From Bacteroidota bacterium (lineage in GTDB: Bacteria; Bacteroidota; Bacteroidia; Chitinophagales; Saprospiraceae): a stretch of DNA of 64,000 bases. Below the pieces are notes generated by a model. That model was not told the DNA's origin. It ran no database searches and saw only the letters and a program-made list of their open reading frames with translations. The DNA lies in the NCBI GenBank assembly GCA_029781865.1, contig JAKOVW010000008.1, positions 62,001 through 126,000 of the forward strand. Reading direction: 5' to 3'. The translations under genes and the position numbers were made by a program. This document shows positions 1 through 7,487 of this stretch, in pieces (the stretch's first letter is position 1; each line of letters opens with the position of its first letter).

Positions 1-2
1 CT

Positions 3-569
3 TTAGATTCAATGGATTATGTATTAATACCTGGAATGAATCTATTGCAACTAAATTTTCACTTAGCTAGTTCTTTAAACAAGTATTTCCTTACCACAAG
101 TCCAACATTAAATAATAAAGAATTTTTAAGCAATAGTCCGTGGCTGTTCAGGTCTGAAGTTGATTTCTCATATCCGATACCCATTCAGGATGTTTGTACT
201 ATTCTGTATTCAGGAAGCGGAGAGTCTGAGTATCAGTACTTTTATGACATGAAGATCCGCAAGCTAAACAAGAATTGTTCAAGCAATCGCATACCTGTCC
301 GCATCTCCCTTGAAAATACATCAAATACAAATTACGGCTATGAACAAAATGGGAATATGCATTATTATAATGGAACAATCTATTTCACGGATAGAAACTT
401 ATTAGAATATTTGATATTGTTTGATAATACTGGCAAAGAAGTCTTCAAATTGAATCCGTTTAATGAGTCCATGATTCACTTGAAAACCATTCCCTATGGT
501 TTATACTTCGTGCACTACAAATTGAAACAATCAAAAAAAATAATTTCAGAAAAAATAATTATAGATTAA
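3..569 (+). CDS. C-terminal part of a T9SS-sorted secreted protein (5' end outside window)
   Basis: The reading frame is open to the left edge of the window, so the ATG at 12 is probably internal and the protein starts further upstream. The last 70 residues or so look like a type A T9SS C-terminal sorting domain: a short beta-sandwich with the pattern 'LFDNTGKEVF', then 'IPYGLYFVHYK', ending in 'KIIID'. In this family that domain directs export through the outer membrane and is cleaved. The preceding 100 residues (with 'YSGSGESEYQYFYDMKIRKL') match nothing I recognise, so the function of the secreted part is unknown. The gene ends 158 bp before the next one and has no visible link to it. Confidence 0.7.
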   Translation, partial: LDSMDYVLIPGMNLLQLNFHLASSLNKYFLTTSPTLNNKEFLSNSPWLFRSEVDFSYPIPIQDVCTILYSGSGESEYQYFYDMKIRKLNKNCSSNRIPVRISLENTSNTNYGYEQNGNMHYYNGTIYFTDRNLLEYLILFDNTGKEVFKLNPFNESMIHLKTIPYGLYFVHYKLKQSKKIISEKIIID

Positions 570-727
570 TTCGCATAGAAGGAATTTGTTGAAATAGAAT
601 TTAGTCCATTATTTATAATGGGATTTTTAGCTCTATTTATTCGCATCCTTTTTAAAGATTTTTACAATTTTTTACAATCCAAATCCTACATATCGTCGTA
701 TATTCGTCTGATAAAATTAATATTCGC

Positions 728-1558
728 ATGAAAAATAGTTACGATTTGAAATTTTTATACATATTTAGTCTGATCCTTTTGGTATTTTCCTGTAAAAAAG
801 AAACGCTTACTGATGATATCGAAGCCACAAACGACAATTCTTTTGCTGAAGCAGCTTATGCTGATGTTTCTAATCTGGCAGACCAGGCAGGAGCTGAAAA
901 TGCATTGACCTCCTATAAAACAGATGCCACCGGAAACCTGCTCAGCAAGTGTGCTGTTCTGTCCTTACTAACTATTGGAAATTCAAATTTGTTAACCATC
1001 AATTTTGGACCTGTAAATTGCCTTTGCAACGATGGCAATCTTCGCAGAGGAAAAATAATCATTTCATTCACCGGTCAATACCGGGACTCGGCAAGTACAC
1101 ATAATATTTCATTCAGCAATTATTACTTAAATGATTACCAAATTGATGGTTCAAAAACGGTAATTAATTTAGGTCATAATTCAGCGGGAAATTCCATATT
1201 CAGCATTATAGTCAACGGAAACATAACTAACCCATCGGGAAAAACATTAAGTTGGAACTCCAATCGCAGCCGCGAATGGATTGCTGGAGAAAACACAACC
1301 GGGATTCTTGGTTTATTCGATGATGTATACAGCATTAAAGGGTCTGCTAACGGATCTTCTTTCAACGGCATCCCGTTCTCTGCATCCATTTCCGATCCCC
1401 TGATAGTTGCTTTAAATTGCCGCTGGATAAAGCAGGGAAAATTTGAATTCACACCAGGCACAGCAGCAACGCGGTATTTTGATTTTGGATCCGGCAGCTG
1501 CGATAATAAAGCAACCGTAACGGTCAATGGAAATACATACGACATCGTCTTGCGGTGA
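728..1558 (+). CDS. Predicted outer-membrane lipoprotein, function unknown
   Basis: This 276-residue protein begins with a hydrophobic signal segment and a lipobox ending at Cys22 (context 'LLVFSCKKE'). Cys followed by Lys-Lys is common in Bacteroidota lipoproteins. The mature part has many short beta-strand-like stretches rich in Asn, Ser, Thr and Gly, and two pairs of closely spaced cysteines (around 'NCLCND' and 'SGSCDNK'). It reads like an all-beta extracytoplasmic domain. I do not recognise a family. The ATG at 728 places the signal peptide at the N-terminus. It stands alone, 188 bp before a membrane transporter gene on the same strand. Confidence 0.75.
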   Translation: MKNSYDLKFLYIFSLILLVFSCKKETLTDDIEATNDNSFAEAAYADVSNLADQAGAENALTSYKTDATGNLLSKCAVLSLLTIGNSNLLTINFGPVNCLCNDGNLRRGKIIISFTGQYRDSASTHNISFSNYYLNDYQIDGSKTVINLGHNSAGNSIFSIIVNGNITNPSGKTLSWNSNRSREWIAGENTTGILGLFDDVYSIKGSANGSSFNGIPFSASISDPLIVALNCRWIKQGKFEFTPGTAATRYFDFGSGSCDNKATVTVNGNTYDIVLR

Positions 1559-1746
1559 TGGAATTGATGCTAATTTCTTCCATAAATTAATCGGTTGTTT
1601 CAATTCTGAACTGAACATTCAGCTCATTAATTCACACGTGATTACTCCTATTAAATTTGCATTACACTATTTACCGGTTTTAAAAGCCTGTAATGTCATA
1701 GTACTTTAACCGGTATCAATAACTGTAGAAATGAACTAACAAGCAT

Positions 1747-2817
1747 ATGGAAATAAACAAAGATGCAATAACCAGCTGGCCGATGATCATCGTATTGGCA
1801 TGCCTGGCCGGATTTGTCATACTTAGCTGGAATATCTACGACCATTTTAATTACATCTTATTAGAAAAAGCAAATCTCTCCAATTGGACATCCCCACTCT
1901 CCCAATTGCAAATTAGTTTAGGCATTTGTATTCCACCCATTGCAGGCTGGCTTGCCGATTATTATACTAAAAAGAATAAAAACTATTTGTTTATTACACT
2001 AAGCCTGGGAATCACTGCGATGCTGTTTATTGGCACTGCCCTCATTACCGGAGATTCATTTGGAAATACCATGCAGCAAATCTTGCCCGCAATGATGATT
2101 CTTTGGATGACCGGAATGCACTTGTTTTTTAGTCCGGCAATTAATCTGATTAAAAAATCAGCAAAAAAAGCACATCTGCCTATAGCAATCGGACTTATTT
2201 TCTTTGTGGCTGATATAATCTATGCTCTTCACACCTACATCATTCATGGTGTGGAAGCACTTGGGTCCGTTTGGATATTTGCAGGAGCAGGTATTGCTTT
2301 ATGTATATTGGGATATTATTATTTCAAATTCAGCAAAGGGCAAGTTCAGTATTTACATCCCGAGGATCCTGCCGACCCGATACAGAAATGGATCATACGG
2401 GCTATCGCAATTGGTATTACAGGAGGTTTATGTAAAGGATTATTAAAAGCGGATACCTTGCAAAATCTACGTCATTTTTTACCATTGAACGATATTGTAA
2501 GTGCAATCTTTTTCATAAGTGCATTTTTGGTATTTGGGTTTGCCTTTATTTTAAAAAATGAAGCAGTCAACAAAATTTTTATTATCGGACTGATATTAAA
2601 TTTCCTTGGATTTCTAATGACTTTTATAGTATCAGGTACTATTACTTCACTATTTGCACTTCTGTTTATCATCACAGGAATGAGCATGGTTTCACTTCAC
2701 ATTTACACTGTAGCCTTGCTTCATGTTCCGGAAAAACAATACAATTTTGCATTTGGCTTGTTTTATGCCGGATATTCATTAACCGGATTTATTTTCAAAT
2801 TGCTCTTGCATCAGTAA
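1747..2817 (+). CDS. Polytopic membrane protein, probable MFS-type transporter
   Basis: The 356-residue product consists almost entirely of hydrophobic segments, about ten to eleven predicted transmembrane helices. After the second helix there is a 'GWLADYYTKKNKN' loop, which resembles the Major Facilitator signature between TM2 and TM3 (G-x-x-x-D-x-x-x-[RK]). A longer polar loop near residues 195-220 ('KFSKGQVQYLHPEDPADPIQKW') would be the cytoplasmic link between two halves. The protein is shorter than a standard 12-helix MFS carrier, and no substrate can be inferred. There is no operon partner: the next gene lies on the other strand and converges on it with a 24 bp gap. Confidence 0.6.
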   Translation: MEINKDAITSWPMIIVLACLAGFVILSWNIYDHFNYILLEKANLSNWTSPLSQLQISLGICIPPIAGWLADYYTKKNKNYLFITLSLGITAMLFIGTALITGDSFGNTMQQILPAMMILWMTGMHLFFSPAINLIKKSAKKAHLPIAIGLIFFVADIIYALHTYIIHGVEALGSVWIFAGAGIALCILGYYYFKFSKGQVQYLHPEDPADPIQKWIIRAIAIGITGGLCKGLLKADTLQNLRHFLPLNDIVSAIFFISAFLVFGFAFILKNEAVNKIFIIGLILNFLGFLMTFIVSGTITSLFALLFIITGMSMVSLHIYTVALLHVPEKQYNFAFGLFYAGYSLTGFIFKLLLHQ

Positions 2818-2841
2818 GACTTCGGGGTTAAGTATAACTTT

Positions 2842-4419
2842 TTAGAACAACCGCAATACAATTCCGGATCGGATCAAATAAGATCGGTAATGCAAGGTTA
2901 ATGGACCATTTAAATAATCTTCCGGAAATTCCTGAATGCGAATACCCGCATTGAATCCTAAGCGGGCGGTCATCGGAATTGTACAACTTAAATCTCCAAA
3001 CCATCCGATTCCCAGTTGTGTCTGATAAACCAAATCATTTGACTGACCCCATTCCGAAATCTGAAGAGAAGAATCAAATGTTTTGCCTGTAATCTTATTG
3101 CTGATTGAAAAAACAACACCAGCTGAGCATTCCAATTTCAATCTCTGTAAAGCAACAGAATAATTCAATCCCAACGGAATATTCCATTGTTGAACGGAAT
3201 TGTAATGCACCACCTTGTGCAATTGCGAGACGCCATACCAACCAGAACCAGAAATATAATGTATGGAGTCTCCTTCTTCAATTCGAATTTCGGTAGTACC
3301 GAAATGATGCTCTTCTTTCATTGAAAGAGCAGAAAAACGCTCATTCCGTCTGACATATTCTATACCGCTCAACAGCCCCGCTTTTCCATATGTTAATTTT
3401 ACATTTAAGGAAAGGAACCATTCTTCGAGATTCGATTCTGCAAAATTTCTGATGGACACATAATTTTTGTAGGCATCTTTACCAGAGTTATACAGATGCT
3501 TAGTATAAAATCCCAATCCGCCCAGTGGCATGATTGAAAATTGAAACTTTACCGGATCTTTAATTTTAAAAGTAGTATTTTCTATTTCCGGAATCTGTTC
3601 ATTTTTAGGCATCCGTTCTTTATGCTGAAATATTACCGGATTTAACCGGACCGGAAGATTTGAAATACGCTTCAATTCATTATTATAAACACTGGATGTA
3701 TTGAAATCTGTCTCTACAACCCTATCCGAATTTAGTGAAGATTCCACATCGGGTTTTTGTGGCTCTGCCAAAAAATTTATGTGCGATTTTGACTCCTGTT
3801 TGCTATTTAAATTAACTTCCTGATCTTTCTTCGAATTCAATGCCAATTGACCTACATCCTTAGGTAAAATTCCATTGCCATTGCCTTTGTCTTTATCATT
3901 CCCTGAACGACGGGTTTTATCTTCTTTTGACGATCCGGCGTTCAAATTTTTGTTTTTAACGACAGAAATTAAGCTTTCTTCCCTTGAAGTCTTATGCAAA
4001 TCATTTGTATATAAATCAACCTTAGCTGATTCCTTTGATTTCAATGGATTTTCTATTTTTTTTCCAAAACCAGATACCAGCTTATTATGTGCGCTATTCT
4101 CCTGAGCCTTATTATTATTGCTTAAGGCCCGATTTGAAATTATTGAATCACAAACCGATTCAGGAATCGAATTGTTCATGCTTTGATCTGCCAGGATAAT
4201 ATTTTCATTTTTAGCCATGAGGTTTTGGTTAAACTTCCACTTCCAAATAGCAAAACAAGCAAATAAACCAAGCAATAAAAACAGAATGAGAAACACAGGT
4301 CTTGATCTATTCTTTGGCAATTTGGGTTCCAATTGATTCCAAAATGCATCTATATCCAATGGTGATTCATGCCGTGATAGTTTACTCCCTGCGTTTCGAT
4401 CAAACTCGTTAGCTTCCAT
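2842..4419 (-). CDS. Single-pass membrane protein with C-terminal beta-barrel domain, candidate anti-sigma factor
   Basis: This 525-residue protein has three parts. Residues 1-40 are polar and contain the motif FWNQLEPKL just before the membrane. Residues 41-59 form one strongly hydrophobic helix. Residues about 62-290 are an Asn/Lys/Ser-rich, probably disordered linker. Residues about 291-525 alternate hydrophobic and polar residues as in a small outer-membrane barrel, and the chain ends in Phe ('GIVLRLF'), as BAM substrates often do. Its ATG lies inside the end of the ECF sigma gene (11 bp overlap), which implies translational coupling and a regulatory partnership. The anti-sigma role is inferred from this pairing; no zinc-binding or FecR domain is visible. 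A paralogous arrangement lies at 21276-23236. Confidence 0.65.
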   Translation of the reverse strand: MEANEFDRNAGSKLSRHESPLDIDAFWNQLEPKLPKNRSRPVFLILFLLLGLFACFAIWKWKFNQNLMAKNENIILADQSMNNSIPESVCDSIISNRALSNNNKAQENSAHNKLVSGFGKKIENPLKSKESAKVDLYTNDLHKTSREESLISVVKNKNLNAGSSKEDKTRRSGNDKDKGNGNGILPKDVGQLALNSKKDQEVNLNSKQESKSHINFLAEPQKPDVESSLNSDRVVETDFNTSSVYNNELKRISNLPVRLNPVIFQHKERMPKNEQIPEIENTTFKIKDPVKFQFSIMPLGGLGFYTKHLYNSGKDAYKNYVSIRNFAESNLEEWFLSLNVKLTYGKAGLLSGIEYVRRNERFSALSMKEEHHFGTTEIRIEEGDSIHYISGSGWYGVSQLHKVVHYNSVQQWNIPLGLNYSVALQRLKLECSAGVVFSISNKITGKTFDSSLQISEWGQSNDLVYQTQLGIGWFGDLSCTIPMTARLGFNAGIRIQEFPEDYLNGPLTLHYRSYLIRSGIVLRLF

Positions 4420-4963
4420 ATGCTATGACTTTATTTTTATGAATCATTGATACTAATAATTTTCGGGCGCGGTGCAGATAAGTTCGCGATGTGACGACTT
4501 CAATTTGAAGCAGCACTGCTATTTCTTCATGGGAGTACCCATCAACGGCGGAAAGATTAAAAACCTGGGCATAAGGTGATGGTAAATTCTGAATGAATTG
4601 CATCCAATGCTCTGCATCTAAATTTAAAATTTGCTCCGGATCAACGGAGTGCAAGTCATCTGAAAGTTCATCAAGAGAAGCAAACCCATTTAGTTTATTT
4701 TTCTCATTACGATAATGCTTCAGTGAGGTATTAATAACAATCTGTCGCATCCAGCTGATCAATTTCCCTCTTTGCGGATCAAACTGAATCAAGTTTGTAA
4801 ATATCTGAATAAAACTCTCCTGTAAAATATCCTCCGGATCGATTACATGAAATGAATACCTGCGAGCCACAGTTAAAAGAACCGGTGCAAACTTTTGCAC
4901 CAGTTCCTTTTGGGCCCTGCGGTCATTACGCAAGCATAACTCGATCAAATTCTTTTCTTCCAA
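4409..4963 (-). CDS. ECF RNA polymerase sigma factor
   Basis: The 184-residue product has the two domains of group 4 sigma factors. Region 2 carries 'DPEDILQESFIQIF' and then 'WMRQIVINTSLKHYR', the -10 recognition and core-binding segment. Region 4 carries 'VDGYSHEEIAVLL' and 'TSRTYLHRARKLL', the helix-turn-helix that reads the -35 element. The only reasonable start is a TTG at 4963, as no in-frame ATG precedes region 2. The gene sits 15 bp after the lipoprotein gene (4979-6733) and overlaps the membrane-barrel gene by 11 bp, so all three are probably one operon. ECF factors of this type are usually held inactive by a membrane partner; here the candidate is the downstream protein. Confidence 0.93.
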   Translation of the reverse strand: MEEKNLIELCLRNDRRAQKELVQKFAPVLLTVARRYSFHVIDPEDILQESFIQIFTNLIQFDPQRGKLISWMRQIVINTSLKHYRNEKNKLNGFASLDELSDDLHSVDPEQILNLDAEHWMQFIQNLPSPYAQVFNLSAVDGYSHEEIAVLLQIEVVTSRTYLHRARKLLVSMIHKNKVIAYGS

Positions 4964-4978
4964 TAGCGGATTGTACTT

Positions 4979-6733
4979 TTATTGCTTCCTTTCGACACTA
5001 AACTCACCTTGAATATTTACATCCAGAGAAGTGGTCCAATCTTTTAATTTACCTGTAAATGTACCGGTAATTTGCGTTCCAATCGCTCCATAATTGGTAA
5101 GGGTTACATTCATATTTGCACATGGTCCGCAGCTATAATAAAACGAACCTAACGGACCAACAACATGAAACTGATCCGGATTTTGAACCGTATTTAATTT
5201 AATGGCAGGAACATTAAAACTAACATAAGAGGAGTCACTTGCCGGCCCTTCGCCAAAGAAACTTACTCCATTTCCAATCGTCTGTGCGACTGCATTGATG
5301 TAATTAATTTTGGATCCATTCGCATTGACAATGATTACATTTTTCAGTGTTTCACAGGCTTTCAAATTACCAAGATTTACTTCCGACTGATTGTCATAAT
5401 GAAACAGATCCGGATCGGTTTGTTTCAAATGACTGAAATCTATAGCTTTATATTTAATATCAGAATTTGCACAAATCAAAACATTTCCATCAAATTCGCC
5501 AAGTGAATTCACGGTATAAAACGACGAATTAAAAATAGAATCCTGATTCCAGACCTGCAAGTAACCATTCGTTACCGGAACATTTGAACAATCCAGTATT
5601 TTTCCAAAAATCCGCAATGCATTAAGTGTAGTTTTTATATCTCCAAGTTCAACGTCTGAAGTTGACGTAGAAAACTGCATCGTAAATGGTGTCTGGCATT
5701 GTCTGACTCCGATGAGCATATTAAATGACGTGGAAGCCGGTATTTTACCCTCGAAGTATCCATCTGAAGTTGTTGTCCCATACCCTTTTCTTCCTGTCGC
5801 GATGTCCGTAACTTCAATGTTAGCGTTTCCAATCGCTCGGTTTAAATGGTCAAGTACCCGGCCTTTTAAAAGAATTGGAGTAAAAGGATAATCGCAATTC
5901 CAAAACGAAAAATGCTGCACTTGTCCGACGTAAAAATTACCCTGACGATTTGCTGTTCCTTCTTCAATCCATCCTCCTTTTGCAGCATTGTAATACCACA
6001 TTGGGATACTCGATTTTGCCTGGGCATCCAACACAGAAGGAATCGGGAGTTTTAATTCTGCATATTTCCCGGTAGCTATATTTAAAGGATTGCCGGCAGG
6101 ATCTTCTAATTCTACTGCCATCATACCCAAAGTCTGGAGCACCACTTCCTTTCCATCCTTGTTTCTACCGGACAGATTCCCCGGCATTTCCTGAATGGTT
6201 AGTTCTGATGCAGGGTCCAGCCAATATGCATACACTTGAACGTTTCCACTATAGGCATTTCCGGATGCGTCCATCACACTTTCTTTTGGAATGGTGAGTT
6301 TTGCGTTCCCGTTGACATTGATAACGCCCTCGGCAGATGCTGTAAATGTTTGAGTTAACTTTTTAGGGATAAGTTTCAATTTGGTATAGACCATTTTATC
6401 TTTAATTGGCAATACACTTCTGTAAATAGTAAAGTATCCGGCTTTCTCGAATTTGATCTGTGCACCATTCTTATCCAATAATTGACTTTGTAAAATAAAG
6501 ACGCCATTCTGGTCCGTCAATACGGAATTATTGCCATTACTTACTTTGACATTAGAAACAAAATTGCCGAGTTCATCCACCACACTTCCGTAAACGCCTC
6601 CGGATACATAGACCGGCTGGTAAGGTTCATTAATAGTGAGGTCCTCATTTTTACGGCATTGGATGAATAGCAGGCAGACCAATAAGGTAAATCCCGAAAC
6701 GGGCAAGAAAATTTTATTCATTAATTGCTTCAT
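4979..6733 (-). CDS. Large CarboxypepD_reg-like lipoprotein
   Basis: I start this protein at the ATG at 6733 (584 residues), because the lipoprotein signal begins there: a hydrophobic run ending in 'LFIQC' at Cys26. An in-frame start at 6886 would add 51 residues and bury the signal. After the lipid anchor comes a carboxypeptidase-regulatory-like beta domain ('GGVYGSVVDELGNFVSNVKV', residues about 45-125). A long beta-rich region follows, then a second such domain ('LKGRVLDHLNRAIGNANIEV', about 300-370) and another Ig-like stretch. These folds are seen in cell-surface adhesion or scaffold lipoproteins. The gene is first in a likely operon with an ECF sigma factor and its membrane partner, so it may be a surface component or target of that regulator. 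No enzymatic motif is visible. Confidence 0.75.
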   Translation of the reverse strand: MKQLMNKIFLPVSGFTLLVCLLFIQCRKNEDLTINEPYQPVYVSGGVYGSVVDELGNFVSNVKVSNGNNSVLTDQNGVFILQSQLLDKNGAQIKFEKAGYFTIYRSVLPIKDKMVYTKLKLIPKKLTQTFTASAEGVINVNGNAKLTIPKESVMDASGNAYSGNVQVYAYWLDPASELTIQEMPGNLSGRNKDGKEVVLQTLGMMAVELEDPAGNPLNIATGKYAELKLPIPSVLDAQAKSSIPMWYYNAAKGGWIEEGTANRQGNFYVGQVQHFSFWNCDYPFTPILLKGRVLDHLNRAIGNANIEVTDIATGRKGYGTTTSDGYFEGKIPASTSFNMLIGVRQCQTPFTMQFSTSTSDVELGDIKTTLNALRIFGKILDCSNVPVTNGYLQVWNQDSIFNSSFYTVNSLGEFDGNVLICANSDIKYKAIDFSHLKQTDPDLFHYDNQSEVNLGNLKACETLKNVIIVNANGSKINYINAVAQTIGNGVSFFGEGPASDSSYVSFNVPAIKLNTVQNPDQFHVVGPLGSFYYSCGPCANMNVTLTNYGAIGTQITGTFTGKLKDWTTSLDVNIQGEFSVERKQ

Positions 6734-6953
6734 TTTAATCTTTTTTGATGAATGATAAAATAGGATTACAACATTCCGGATGATGTGCCCTTCATTAATG
6801 TATATCCATAAAGAAAGAGAAACGTTGCAAGAATTGAAAATAAATTTTGGAGTAGTGCCAGGATGTTCGGATTGATTATTGTCCAATTAATCACAGAGGA
6901 ATGGATTGGGCGGTGACCAGATATTATTAATTATTTCATTAATGATATAATTT

Positions 6954-7122
6954 CACCCCTTCGGGGTTGGTATTTGACACACCAATTTGCTACAATCATA
7001 ACACCCCTTCGGGGTTGGATCCGTTGGTGCAATCATGAGGTCCTTGCTACAATCATAACACCCCTTCGGGGTTGGATACATTCATTAACTCGTGTTACAA
7101 TCATGTCCCCGATTGGGTTGGA
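6954..7122. repeat. Repeats with perfect ACCCC-TTCG-GGGT hairpins
   Basis: A GC-rich hairpin of five base pairs closed by a TTCG loop occurs at 6955-6967, 7003-7015 and 7060-7072. As RNA this would be the very stable C(UUCG)G tetraloop. The second and third copies lie inside an exact 34-bp direct repeat (6987-7020 and 7044-7077) that begins TTGCTACAATCATAACACC and ends in GGGGTTGGAT. A degenerate fourth copy lies at 7096-7122. Such CCCCTTCGGGG repeats resemble the small intergenic palindromes common in Bacteroidota genomes. Only two copies are exact and the period is 57 bp, so this is not a CRISPR array. Confidence 0.85.
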
Positions 7123-7402
7123 TTGACGGTTACCAAATAGAATTATCATTTCCAATCTGATTATTCGACTTTGAAGAGGTGATATTTTTGTAGCACCTCT
7201 TCAAATTGATGTTAAACTCTGAAAGGGTGACACTGTTTTTCCAACAATCATTTCAACCCTGCAGGTTAGGTCTGACGGTTATCGAATAAAAAATTATCAA
7301 TCTGTTTATTTAACCTCGAAGAGGTGCTATTTTTGTAGTAGCACATCATAAAAATAATATTGAACCCTGAAAGGGTGGCATTATTTTCAACAATCAATTT
7401 AC
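7122..7402. repeat. Two diverged copies of a ~135-bp intergenic module
   Basis: Copy A (about 7122-7258) and copy B (about 7271-7402) share the same order of landmarks. Each has a TGACGGTTA(C/T)C start, an AATTATCA block, then GAAGAGGTG or CGAAGAGGTG, then TATTTTTGTAG. After that comes CTGAAAGGGTG, and finally CAACAATCA before a CAACC/TACC end. Copy A contains a perfect 12-bp inverted repeat (7170-7181 with 7194-7205, 12-nt loop). Copy B keeps a shorter palindrome (GTGCTA...TAGCAC) and an ACCCT-GAA-AGGGT hairpin at 7364-7376. The copies differ by many substitutions and small indels, so this is an old duplication. No reading frame is conserved between them. Confidence 0.75.
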
Positions 7403-7487
7403 CGGTTCAAGATTTATGATTATCCAATTCAGATATTTTATCTCTCAAAGTCGAAACTGAACTGAATTCAATTACTGCATAAGGCTT

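Larger units (their letters stand above)
6734..7487. other. Intergenic region of 754 bp holding hairpin repeats
   Basis: I see no credible gene here. The part from 6734 to about 6950 is the leader of the minus-strand lipoprotein operon; I find no clear TAnnTTTG box in it. From 6954 to 7402 the region is filled by short hairpin-forming repeats and two diverged copies of a longer module, described in separate entries. From 7403 to 7487 I see nothing recognisable before the stop codon of the receptor gene. Confidence 0.7.

Noticed and set aside
1174-1545. 123-codon minus-strand frame
   Set aside because: It lies antisense inside the lipoprotein gene, which has a signal peptide and lipobox, and has no independent support.
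6987-7077. Possible CRISPR array from the repeated 34-bp units
   Set aside because: Only two exact copies, spacer of about 23 bp, a third degenerate copy, and no cas genes. The units are hairpin repeats.
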